DNA from: Fulvivirga ulvae
GTDB lineage: Bacteria > Bacteroidota > Bacteroidia > Cytophagales > Cyclobacteriaceae
Direction: 5' to 3'
Assembly (NCBI RefSeq): GCF_021389975.1
Contig: NZ_CP089981.1
Coordinates: forward strand, 4,179,501 to 4,243,500
Length of the DNA stretch: 64,000 nucleotides
In this document: positions 51,317 through 59,249 of the stretch, in pieces
Numbering within the stretch: the first letter of the stretch is position 1
How the letters are laid out: each line of letters starts with the position of its first letter
Notes under the pieces: generated by a model
Told to the model about the DNA's origin: nothing
Database searches by the model: none
What the model saw: the letters and a program-made list of their open reading frames with translations, nothing else
Program-made: the position numbers and the translations under genes

Positions 51317-51952
51317 ATGTTTTTTCATAAGACTCCCGGTATAGTTAGGTGGCTCTACCCTCAACTAACCTGGCATATACCATCGGAAAATGCACAAACG
51401 ATTTACCTGACCTTTGACGATGGCCCAATCCCTGGTCTTACTGATTTTATTCTGGACACCCTTGATCAGTTTGATGCTAAGGCCACTTTTTTTTGCGTAG
51501 GAGAAAACCTAAGGAAGCATGCATACATTGCAGAAAGTGCTATAAACAGAGGGCATACCCTGGCTAATCATACTTACAATCACCTTAATGGTTGGAAAAC
51601 CGATTTTGAGAAATATATTGAGAATGTTAAACGCTGCCAGGATGAACTGGATGGTCTCGGTCAGCGCGCTAAAATTCTTCGTCCACCCTATGGTAAAATC
51701 TCAAGAAAGCAAATTAGCGCATTGAACAAGGAGTATCATATCGTTATGTGGAATGTGCTCTCAGGGGACTATAGTATGAAAATTAACCCTGAAAGGTGCC
51801 TGAAACAAACTATTAAAGCAACCGGTAATGGCTCTATTGTACTGTTCCATGATAACCTAAAAGCTCAGGCCAATGTAAAATATGCTTTGCCAGCCTTTAT
51901 TAAACATTTTCATGAACTAGGGTATCAGTTTAAATCAATATGTATGAACTAA
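51317..51952 (+). CDS. Polysaccharide deacetylase (NodB domain)
   Basis: A 211-residue NodB-homology enzyme. All five motifs are visible: TFDDGP with the catalytic/metal aspartates, HTYNH for the metal histidines, RPPYG, MWNVLSGDY, and LFHDN. It removes N-acetyl groups from a polysaccharide such as peptidoglycan or an exopolysaccharide. There is no signal peptide, so it may act inside or be exported otherwise. It overlaps the next glycosyltransferase by 13 bases and follows the phosphatase by one base, hence one transcript. Confidence 0.93.
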   Translation: MFFHKTPGIVRWLYPQLTWHIPSENAQTIYLTFDDGPIPGLTDFILDTLDQFDAKATFFCVGENLRKHAYIAESAINRGHTLANHTYNHLNGWKTDFEKYIENVKRCQDELDGLGQRAKILRPPYGKISRKQISALNKEYHIVMWNVLSGDYSMKINPERCLKQTIKATGNGSIVLFHDNLKAQANVKYALPAFIKHFHELGYQFKSICMN

Positions 51953-53028
51953 CAGTGATTTTAGCAGGCATATGCACTGTTGCCATAATAATAGATTTAA
52001 TGCTAATCTTATTTTGGTGCATACGTCGTAGAGCGCGCAATGCACTGCCTGCTGACTTGCCCAGAGTTTCCATATTAGTAGCTGCCCGCAATGAAGAGCA
52101 CAATATAGAGCGGTGTATCCACGCGCTGTTGAATTTAAACTACCCTAAGACTAAGCTGGAAATATGGATTGGAGATGACTCCTCAGAGGATCATACTTTG
52201 TGTAGAGCTCAGGAATTGAGCAAGAACCACCCTCATATTCAAATAGTAGAGATTGCCGAAAACCTTGGAAGAGCACGTGGTAAGGCCAATGTGCTGGCCC
52301 ACCTGGCACAAGAAGCAACCGGTGATGTTTATTTTATTACAGATGCTGATATTGCCGTGAACGAAAATTGGGTATCAGGAATGCTACACGGCCTGAAACC
52401 CGGCGTAGGCATCGTTAACGGTGTCACGGCAGTTGAAGGTAATGGTTTGCAAAATGTAGACTGGCTTTTTGCTATGGGAATGATAAAGGTAATAACCGAT
52501 TTAGGAAAACCGGTAACAGCTATTGGGAATAATATGTGTGTAACACGTGAATCCTACGAAAGTGTAGGAGGGTATGAAAGTATTCCCTTTTCGATCACTG
52601 AGGATTTCGAATTATTTAAGCAAATCAATAACCAGGGTTATCGGCTCACGCAGCTATTGAATCGGGATGTTCTAGCCACAACAAGGAGTGTTGAGGGACT
52701 CAAAAGCCTGCTTCATCAGAGAAAGAGGTGGATGTTTGGGGCGGTACAGCTGCCCGTTCCTATAGTCAGTTTGTTATTATTTCAGGCCCTGTTTCATTTG
52801 GCTATTATCCCACTGATCATCTCTCATTTATACCTGGGGTGCAGCATTTTACTCCTGAAAGTGTCTGCTCAGATATGTTTTATCCTGGCCATTCATAAAA
52901 GGCTTAACCTGTCCGTTAATTGGGCAGCATTACTGTTTTATGAGTTCTATTCCTTCAGTTTGTCTGTTCTCAGTTCAATTTTCTTTTTAATTCCGACTAA
53001 AATCAAATGGAAAGGCAGGAAATATTAA
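51940..53028 (+). CDS. Family 2 glycosyltransferase, membrane-anchored
   Basis: A 362-residue GT2 protein: N-terminal helix ILAGICTVAIIIDLMLILFWCIRR, then PRVSILVAARNEEHNIERCIHALL, IGDDSSEDHT, FITDADIAV, ITEDFELFKQI and HQRKRWMFGAVQLP (QxxRW), followed by three C-terminal helices. This is the membrane synthase type that builds beta-linked polymers or adds a sugar to lipid. Its overlap with the deacetylase gene suggests that the pair synthesises and de-acetylates the same glycan. Confidence 0.9.
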   Translation: MYELTVILAGICTVAIIIDLMLILFWCIRRRARNALPADLPRVSILVAARNEEHNIERCIHALLNLNYPKTKLEIWIGDDSSEDHTLCRAQELSKNHPHIQIVEIAENLGRARGKANVLAHLAQEATGDVYFITDADIAVNENWVSGMLHGLKPGVGIVNGVTAVEGNGLQNVDWLFAMGMIKVITDLGKPVTAIGNNMCVTRESYESVGGYESIPFSITEDFELFKQINNQGYRLTQLLNRDVLATTRSVEGLKSLLHQRKRWMFGAVQLPVPIVSLLLFQALFHLAIIPLIISHLYLGCSILLLKVSAQICFILAIHKRLNLSVNWAALLFYEFYSFSLSVLSSIFFLIPTKIKWKGRKY

Positions 53029-53078
53029 CTTTGGCCGGTCTTGTGACTTTTTTTGTTTGATGAATTATATACAGCAGA

Positions 53079-53861
53079 ATGAACGAATTTGTAGACAGCC
53101 ACGCTCATATTTACCTTAATAAGTTCAAAGAGGATTTGAAGGATGTTCTGGAAAGATCCTTTGAGCATGGAGTTAATAAGATTTACATGCCAAATATAGA
53201 TCACACATCTGTTGATGACATGATGGAACTGGAAAACAGATACCCCACAAATTGTTTTTCCATGATGGGGTTACACCCATGTTCCGTCAAAAAAGGCTTC
53301 GAGAAAGAATTGTACATAGTGGAGGAATGGCTGGGTAAAAGGACATTTGCGGCAATAGGAGAAATAGGTACCGACCTTTATTGGGACAAGACTTTCTGGA
53401 GTGAGCAGCAGGAGGCCTTCAAAGTACAGGTAGAGTGGGCAAAGCAATATAAACTACCCATTGTGATTCACTGCAGAGAATCCATTGATGAGACCATTGA
53501 GTTGGTTGAATCATTAAAAACTGATGAGTTGACGGGAGTCTTTCATTGCTTCTCAGGGAACCTGGAGCAGGCAAGGAAAATAACTGATATGGGGTTCTAT
53601 CTTGGATTTGGAGGAGTTGCAACTTTTAAGAATGGTGGCCTGGATACTGTGATACCACACCTGGGCCCTGAACACATGCTATTGGAAACGGACAGCCCTT
53701 ATCTTGCACCAGTTCCGCATCGGGGTAAGAGAAATGAGCCGGCCTACATTCCGATTGTTGCCAAAAGAATAGCCACATTAAAAGAGATGCCTTTGAACGA
53801 GGTAGCCGCAAAAACGACGTCAAACGCCCTAAAACTTTTCAGCCAAAATGAACTACTCTAA
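53079..53861 (+). CDS. tatD: TatD-family metal-dependent hydrolase
   Basis: A 260-residue TIM-barrel hydrolase with metal ligands in VDSHAHIYLNKF, AIGEIGTDLYWD, IVIHCRESIDE, GVFHCFSGN and LLETDSPYLAPVPHRGKRNEP. TatD proteins are 3'-exonucleases or deoxyribonucleases, involved in DNA repair or RNA processing. It overlaps the asparaginase gene by 14 bases. Confidence 0.94.
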   Translation: MNEFVDSHAHIYLNKFKEDLKDVLERSFEHGVNKIYMPNIDHTSVDDMMELENRYPTNCFSMMGLHPCSVKKGFEKELYIVEEWLGKRTFAAIGEIGTDLYWDKTFWSEQQEAFKVQVEWAKQYKLPIVIHCRESIDETIELVESLKTDELTGVFHCFSGNLEQARKITDMGFYLGFGGVATFKNGGLDTVIPHLGPEHMLLETDSPYLAPVPHRGKRNEPAYIPIVAKRIATLKEMPLNEVAAKTTSNALKLFSQNELL

Positions 53862-54918
53862 AATAAATATTATAACCTCGGCTTATATTAAGCCAGAAAC
53901 CTCCATACTAATAATATATACAGGAGGTACACTGGGCATGGTGCACGACGAAAAAGGAGCATTAATTCCTTTCGATTTCAGCTCTATTTTGAATCACGTG
54001 CCCTCACTTAGACAATTAGAGTTGAATTTGACCGTTATTTCCTTCGAAGAACCTATAGATTCTTCAAATATAGGCCCGACTGACTGGGTGAAAATTGGTC
54101 AGATTATTTTTGAAAATTATAACGATTTCCACGGCTTTGTCGTGTTGCATGGCACTGATACTATGGCATTCACTGCGTCGGCATTAAGCTTTATGCTAGA
54201 AAACCTGGGTAAGCCGGTAATATTTACCGGAGCCCAGCTACCAATATCTTCTTTGAGGTCCGATGCCCGGGAAAACCTGATTACCGCTCTTGAAATTGCT
54301 TCCAGCGGTTCAGGAGACCGACCGCTCGTACCAGAAGTTTGTATTTACTTTGATTATGTATTGCTAAGAGGGAATAGGTCAAAAAAAGTCCAAAGCCTCC
54401 ATTTTGATGCGTTTGAGTCAGAAAATTACCCTACTATGGCTGAGTCGGGAGTTGTTATTAACTATAACACATCTGCCATTCGTCAAATTGAGAGTGACAA
54501 ACCACTTACACTGCACAGTAAATTTGACAACCGGGTCGTTATACTTAAGTTATACCCGGGTATTACAAAGGAAGCCGTTAAGGCTGTACTTTGTATTGAT
54601 GGCTTGAGGGGAGTAGTACTGGAGACTTTTGGATCTGGCAATGCCCCCACATCAGAGTGGTTTATTGATCTTATAAAAGAGGCTATTGAAAAGGGTATAG
54701 TAATACTTAATGTATCGCAATGTCCTGGAGGAAGAGTTATACAGGGCAGATATGATACAAGTCAACAATTAAATGAGTTGGGTGTTATAGAAGGCGCTGA
54801 CCTTACTCTTGAAGCTGCAATCACTAAGCTAATGATGGTGCTTGGCGAGGAGCAGGATCGGATGCTTATCAAAAAACGGTTAATAGAACCGATTTGCGGC
54901 GAGTTAACGCTGAATTAA
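53848..54918 (+). CDS. ansA: Type I L-asparaginase
   Basis: A 356-residue cytoplasmic asparaginase that converts asparagine to aspartate and ammonia. The two catalytic threonine motifs are intact: IIYTGGTLGMVHDE near residue 25 and VLHGTDTMAFTASALSFML near residue 101. The PVIFTGAQLPISSLRSDARENLITAL segment is also family-typical. No signal peptide fits the type I enzyme. It ends 84 bases before tRNA-Ser. Confidence 0.94.
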   Translation: MNYSKINIITSAYIKPETSILIIYTGGTLGMVHDEKGALIPFDFSSILNHVPSLRQLELNLTVISFEEPIDSSNIGPTDWVKIGQIIFENYNDFHGFVVLHGTDTMAFTASALSFMLENLGKPVIFTGAQLPISSLRSDARENLITALEIASSGSGDRPLVPEVCIYFDYVLLRGNRSKKVQSLHFDAFESENYPTMAESGVVINYNTSAIRQIESDKPLTLHSKFDNRVVILKLYPGITKEAVKAVLCIDGLRGVVLETFGSGNAPTSEWFIDLIKEAIEKGIVILNVSQCPGGRVIQGRYDTSQQLNELGVIEGADLTLEAAITKLMMVLGEEQDRMLIKKRLIEPICGELTLN

Positions 54919-55002
54919 AGTCATTTAAATTTATTTTATGTTTGCATAAAGTGTTTTTTATTGATTTATTTGTGCTTGCCGTGAAGCAAAGGCTTTACGC
55001 AT

Positions 55003-55090
55003 GGAGAGGTGACCGAGTGGTTGAAGGTGCTCGCCTGGAAAGTGAGTGTGCCCCAAAAGGGTACCGGGGGTTCGAATCCCTTCCTCTCCG
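55003..55090 (+). tRNA. tRNA-Ser (anticodon GGA)
   Basis: The 88-base sequence folds as a class II tRNA: acceptor stem GGAGAGG with CCTCTCC (55083-55089), discriminator G, anticodon stem CTCGC/GTGAG enclosing loop CTGGAAA with anticodon GGA, a long variable arm, and T-loop TTCGAATCC. The 3' CCA is not encoded. Confidence 0.95.
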
Positions 55091-55564
55091 CTTGACATAC
55101 GGATGAAAGAAAATGGTGTATTAAAACACCCTTCATCTTAAGAAGAACCTGGGGAACGGAGTCGGATAGATTTGAGGTTCGAAAGGAGTAAAAGACTAAT
55201 TGTGAGGGTAGTGTGAAAAAGGATAATGTACAGTTATATTCTTTTCTTTACGCTGAAAATATTGATAGGAAATCAGACAGGTCGAATTTATTGTACAAAA
55301 CAAACCTTTCAATCTGCTCAGATCAAATTGATAATTAAATCCCTCGCTTTAAAATTAAACGGGCTATAGTATTTAATGTTCCGAAAAATTATACTAAATA
55401 TGCTGCCCGAATTAGTCTTATAAGAATTTTGTATAAGTCGGATAAGAATTGAATATTGCGTTCTTATCCATTGGATTTGAAACTTTTAATTAATTTTAAC
55501 TATAAATTATAATCGTTTAACACTCTCAAAACAAAAACTCTGAGAAATACTTAAAACTTGAATT
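55091..55564. other. Long non-coding leader between tRNA-Ser and the exb cluster
   Basis: About 470 bases, AT-rich, with no reading frame of note. It contains an imperfect hairpin just after the tRNA (near 55102-55139, ends GATGAA/TTCATC with inner GGTGT/ACACC) and a perfect 9-bp inverted repeat at 55440-55469. No TTG/TAnnTTTG promoter pair could be fixed before the exb genes. Confidence 0.45.
55440..55469. repeat. Nine-base inverted repeat upstream of exbB
   Basis: GGATAAGAA (55440-55448) and TTCTTATCC (55461-55469) flank a 12-base spacer, 96 bases before the exbB ATG. Centre-to-centre spacing is 21 bases, two helical turns, as expected for a dimeric regulator site. Confidence 0.45.
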
Positions 55565-56395
55565 ATGAAAAAACTATTTACATTATTGGCGCTGGTAGGG
55601 GTTCTTTCCCTTGGTTCTCAATCTATGGCTCAGGAAGAGTCTGTAGATACAACGACTGTGGAGAATGATACTACAGCTGCAACGGCTGACCCTGTAGTTG
55701 AAGAACCAGATCCTGTAGTAGAAGATGAGCCTGTTCAGGAGGTAGAGACTGAAAAGTCATTCCATCAGGTTGTTAAAGATAAATTTATCGAAGGTGGTGT
55801 TGAGTGGATGACGCCGGTACTTATCTGTTTGATCTTAGGTTTGGCTATTGCTATTGAAAGAATTATAACTTTGAACCTGGCTACAACCAATACTGATAAG
55901 CTTTTGGCAAATGTTGAGGATGCTTTGGCTTCAGGCGGTGTTGAGGCTGCTAAAGAGGTGACCAGAAATACCAGAGGACCTGTTGCTTCAATCTTTACTC
56001 AGGGCTTGATGAGAATGTCTGAAGGCATCGAAATGGTTGAGAAATCAATCATTGCATATGGATCAGTAGAGATGGGTAGACTTGAGAAAGGTCTTGTATG
56101 GATATCTCTTTTCATCGCTCTTGCTCCAATGCTTGGTTTCACCGGTACTGTAATTGGTATGATTGGTGCATTCGATGCTATCCAGGCTGCTGGTGACATT
56201 TCTCCTCAGATTGTTGCCAACGGTATTAAAGTAGCTCTCTTAACGACTGTTGCCGGTCTTTTTGTAGGTATCATCCTTCAGGTGTTCTATAACTACTTAG
56301 TTTCTAAAATTGATTCTCTGGTAAACCAGATGGAAGATGCATCAATCACTTTGGTTGACCTTCTTGTTAAGCACAAGCTTACTGGTAGAGCTTAA
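55565..56395 (+). CDS. exbB: MotA/TolQ/ExbB proton channel family protein
   Basis: ExbB forms the inner-membrane proton channel that energises TonB-dependent outer-membrane transport. The 276-residue protein has an N-terminal signal/anchor (LFTLLALVGVLSLGSQSMAQ), an acidic Val/Pro linker (about 23-65), and three helices, with GFTGTVIGMIGAFDAIQAAGDISPQIVANGIKVALLTTVAGLFVGI matching the conserved ExbB/TolQ core. It begins the exbB-membrane protein-exbD-exbD run. Confidence 0.93.
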   Translation: MKKLFTLLALVGVLSLGSQSMAQEESVDTTTVENDTTAATADPVVEEPDPVVEDEPVQEVETEKSFHQVVKDKFIEGGVEWMTPVLICLILGLAIAIERIITLNLATTNTDKLLANVEDALASGGVEAAKEVTRNTRGPVASIFTQGLMRMSEGIEMVEKSIIAYGSVEMGRLEKGLVWISLFIALAPMLGFTGTVIGMIGAFDAIQAAGDISPQIVANGIKVALLTTVAGLFVGIILQVFYNYLVSKIDSLVNQMEDASITLVDLLVKHKLTGRA

Positions 56396-56428
56396 TCGAA
56401 TTTTTAGTAAACTTAACGTAAATTATAT

Positions 56429-56755
56429 ATGGAATCATTTATTAATATAGCGTTGTGGGTAGCGATGATTATGGTGGCAATCGCAGCTTTGGCTGCCATT
56501 GTACTGCCACTGATCAACTCGCTTAGCCACCCTAAGTCATTAATAAGAAGTGCGATAGGGGTAGTTGCCTTGATAGTGCTTTTTGTCATTACCTGGTCTA
56601 TAGCAGACAGCACGGTAACTAATGCATACATTGAGTTTGGTGTTAACGAAACCAGCTCAAAGTTCGTAGGAGGATCTTTAATGCTGATGTATGTACTTTT
56701 CATTATAGCAGTAATTGGGATCGTATTTTCTGAAATCAATAAAGCTATTAAATAA
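56429..56755 (+). CDS. Small membrane protein of the exb cluster
   Basis: A 108-residue protein with three membrane segments: about residues 8-30, 40-60 and 83-101. Its short soluble loop contains NAYIEFGVNETSSKFVGG. Genes like this lie between exbB and exbD in many Bacteroidota clusters (recalled, not checked). Function is not known; it may be an accessory channel subunit. It starts 33 bases after exbB and overlaps the exbD ATG by one base. Confidence 0.8.
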   Translation: MESFINIALWVAMIMVAIAALAAIVLPLINSLSHPKSLIRSAIGVVALIVLFVITWSIADSTVTNAYIEFGVNETSSKFVGGSLMLMYVLFIIAVIGIVFSEINKAIK

Positions 56756-57342
56756 TGGCTAGGAATAAACAAAGAGATAACCCGGAGATTAACTCCAGCT
56801 CGATGGCGGATATTGCCTTCTTGCTGCTGATCTTCTTCCTGGTGACAACCACAATTGCTAACGACAGAGGTCTGAGCCTTTTGCTTCCTCCGGATCCGGA
56901 TACAATGGAGCAGATGGACATTAAAATACCTGAAAGAAACATCTTCAAAATTCAGGTAAACTCTGCTGATAAGCTTTTGGTTGAGGGAGAACCTCTGACA
57001 GATGTTACGGCTATTAAATCTATGATCAAAGAATTTGTGTTGAACAATGGTCGTAATCCTGAGCTCTCTGATTCTCCTAAAGATGCTATTGTGTCTTTTA
57101 AGACTGATAGAGGAACAAGCCAGGAGATGTTTATAGAGGTACTGGATCAGGTTCAGGGTGCATACTATGATATGTATGCCGATAGAGTAGGAGTAACAAA
57201 TAAGCAATGGAGAGATATTTCCAACGATCTTTCTGATCCTGAAAATAAGAGATTGTATGACAAGGGAAGAGGTTTGAAGGATGGAAAAGTGGAGTTCCCA
57301 ATGAACATCTCTATTGCAGAACCATCTAAAATTGGAGGTTAA
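56755..57342 (+). CDS. exbD: ExbD/TolR-family protein, longer copy
   Basis: ExbD pairs with ExbB in the proton channel. This 195-residue protein has the single N-terminal helix with the proton-path aspartate (NSSSMADIAFLLLIFFLVTTTIA) and a periplasmic domain opening with DRGLSLLLPPDPDTM and ending FPMNISIAEPSKIGG. It is longer than the second copy because of the insert near ELSDSPKDAIVSFKTDRGTSQEMF. It starts at TAATG overlap with the upstream gene. Confidence 0.93.
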   Translation: MARNKQRDNPEINSSSMADIAFLLLIFFLVTTTIANDRGLSLLLPPDPDTMEQMDIKIPERNIFKIQVNSADKLLVEGEPLTDVTAIKSMIKEFVLNNGRNPELSDSPKDAIVSFKTDRGTSQEMFIEVLDQVQGAYYDMYADRVGVTNKQWRDISNDLSDPENKRLYDKGRGLKDGKVEFPMNISIAEPSKIGG

Positions 57343-57804
57343 ATGTCAAAATTTAAGAAAAAAGCAAATACAAAACAGGATATCCCTACATCTGCTTTAC
57401 CTGATATTATCTTCATGCTGTTGTTCTTCTTTATGGTAACAACAGTATTGAGAGAGGTTACTATCAACGTAAAACAAAGGATTCCCGATGCTACACAGCT
57501 AAGAAAACTACAGAGAAAATCGTTGGTAAGCTACTTGTATATAGGAGAACCAAAGAAAACATCTCAGTGGGGCTCTGAACCAAGGATTCAGGCTAACGAT
57601 GTTTTCATCGAGCCTAAAGATGTGGTGTTGTGGGTAAATCAGGAAAAGGATAAACTGGATGAAGTAGAAAGAGACCAGATCACTATCGCAATGAAAGTTG
57701 ATAAAGAAGCAAAAAGAGGTTTGGTGTCTGATGTAGAGTTTCAGCTTAGAAAGGCAAATGCCAGAAAGCTTCTCTACACCACATTACAGGAAATGGAAGA
57801 ATAA
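57343..57804 (+). CDS. exbD: ExbD/TolR-family protein, shorter copy
   Basis: A 153-residue ExbD with helix TSALPDIIFMLLFFFMVTTVLREV, again with the conserved aspartate, and a periplasmic domain. It begins immediately after the first exbD stop. Two ExbD paralogues in tandem are common in Bacteroidota; they may form a hetero-dimer. No tonB gene follows, and a terminator closes the cluster. Confidence 0.93.
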   Translation: MSKFKKKANTKQDIPTSALPDIIFMLLFFFMVTTVLREVTINVKQRIPDATQLRKLQRKSLVSYLYIGEPKKTSQWGSEPRIQANDVFIEPKDVVLWVNQEKDKLDEVERDQITIAMKVDKEAKRGLVSDVEFQLRKANARKLLYTTLQEMEE

Positions 57805-57836
57805 CTATTTCAGTTAAATAATGTAATAATATAGAA

Positions 57837-57870
57837 AAGGGCTTACTGTTACCAACAGCAAGCCCTTTTT
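57837..57870 (+). terminator. Intrinsic terminator after the exb cluster
   Basis: Fourteen-base stem with one mismatch (AAGGGCTTACTGTT/AACAGCAAGCCCTT, 57837-57850 with 57854-57867), a three-base loop and a T-run. It follows the second exbD by 33 bases. Confidence 0.8.
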
Positions 57871-57887
57871 GTTTCAACACTTTTATA

Positions 57888-59249
57888 ATGGAGCTTAATA
57901 ACCCCAAAACCATCAATGGATGGTGCATGTATGACTGGGCCAATTCCGTTTATTCCCTGGTTATAACTTCTGCAATTTTTCCCGTCTATTACAACAGTAT
58001 TACTACAGCCGAAAGTGGCTACGATAAAGTAGATTTTTTTGGGTTGGAGATAACGAATTCGGTGCTCTATTCCTATTCACTATCTTTTTCATTCCTTTTC
58101 GTGGCTATTATACTGCCACTTCTGTCCGGAATAGCTGATTATAGCGGCCGGAAAAAATTGTTTATGAAGTGCTTCATGTATCTGGGAGCATTGTCATGCA
58201 TAGGCCTTTATTTTTTTAACGGCCCTGAAGATGTCGAACTGGCAATTATTTGCTCGGTAATGGCCAGCATAGGGTACTCAGGCAGCCTTGTTTTCTATGA
58301 TGCCTTCCTTCCTGAGATTGTAACTGAAGACAAGATGGATAAAACCAGTGCCAAAGGTTACGCCCTGGGATACATAGGTAGTGTTATATTGCTGGTGGTT
58401 AATCTGGTAATGATTGAGTATCACGATACCCTGGGATTTGCCGAAGGGCAAACTGCCGTAAGATTCTCATTTCTTTTAGTAGGTGTCTGGTGGATATTAT
58501 TTTCACAAATTACTTTTTCCCGGGTGCCTGACAATGTTTATAATCAACAGCCAAAAGGCAATATACTTACAGAGGGGTACAATGAACTCCTTAAGGTTTG
58601 GAATAGCATCAAGGGACTCTCGGTAATGAAGCTTTTTCTTGTGGCATTTTTCTTTTATAATATGGGTGTCCAGACAGTTATGTACTTGGCAGCTACTTTT
58701 GGCTCTAAAGAGCTAAAACTTGAAGATGGCAAACTTATTATGACTGTTTTGCTGATTAATATAGTCGCAGTTTTTGGAGCTTACTTCTTTGCTTATGTCA
58801 GCAAAATAAAGGGCAACAAAGCCTCATTATTGATCATGGTGTTCGTTTGGATACTTATCTGTCTGGGAGCTTATTTTGTATATAACGAGTACGAATTCTA
58901 TGTACTGGCCTTTGTTGTGGGGCTTGTAATGGGAGGAATTCAGTCTTTGTCAAGAGCTACTTACGCCAAGCTTATCCCTAAAGGGAGCATCGATCATGCT
59001 TCTTATTTTAGCTTTTATGATGTGGCTTTTAATATTTCCATTGTTTTCGGAACATTCGCATATGGCCTGATAGAGCAGATTACCGGTGATATGCGTAATA
59101 GTACACTGGCATTAATGCTTTTCTTTATGGTTGGCATGGGATTTTTGTTGTTGATCAGGGTGCCAATGCACAGGGTTATAAAGTTGGAAGAAACAGATAG
59201 CCTAGATAAATATGCCTTTGTAAAGAAAGATGACAGAAGAGATAGCTAA
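57888..59249 (+). CDS. MFS transporter, UMF1 (Atg22-like) family
   Basis: A 453-residue protein with about 12 membrane helices. The start GWCMYDWANSVYSLVITSAIFPVYYNSI is diagnostic of the UMF1/Atg22-type major facilitator group, along with SGIADYSGRKKLFMK and GGIQSLSRATYAKLIPK. Its substrate is unknown; amino acids are the usual suggestion for relatives. Its 3' end overlaps the convergent SLC13 gene by 48 bases. Confidence 0.9.
   Translation: MELNNPKTINGWCMYDWANSVYSLVITSAIFPVYYNSITTAESGYDKVDFFGLEITNSVLYSYSLSFSFLFVAIILPLLSGIADYSGRKKLFMKCFMYLGALSCIGLYFFNGPEDVELAIICSVMASIGYSGSLVFYDAFLPEIVTEDKMDKTSAKGYALGYIGSVILLVVNLVMIEYHDTLGFAEGQTAVRFSFLLVGVWWILFSQITFSRVPDNVYNQQPKGNILTEGYNELLKVWNSIKGLSVMKLFLVAFFFYNMGVQTVMYLAATFGSKELKLEDGKLIMTVLLINIVAVFGAYFFAYVSKIKGNKASLLIMVFVWILICLGAYFVYNEYEFYVLAFVVGLVMGGIQSLSRATYAKLIPKGSIDHASYFSFYDVAFNISIVFGTFAYGLIEQITGDMRNSTLALMLFFMVGMGFLLLIRVPMHRVIKLEETDSLDKYAFVKKDDRRDS

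Noticed and set aside
55440..55469. A Fur box controlling the exb cluster
   Set aside because: The inverted repeat lacks the GATAATGATAATCATTATC pattern; an iron link is unsupported by sequence.
56413..57207. A 264-codon minus-strand open frame opposite the exb genes
   Set aside because: Fully antisense to well-supported membrane-protein genes; its composition follows from the complement of hydrophobic codons.
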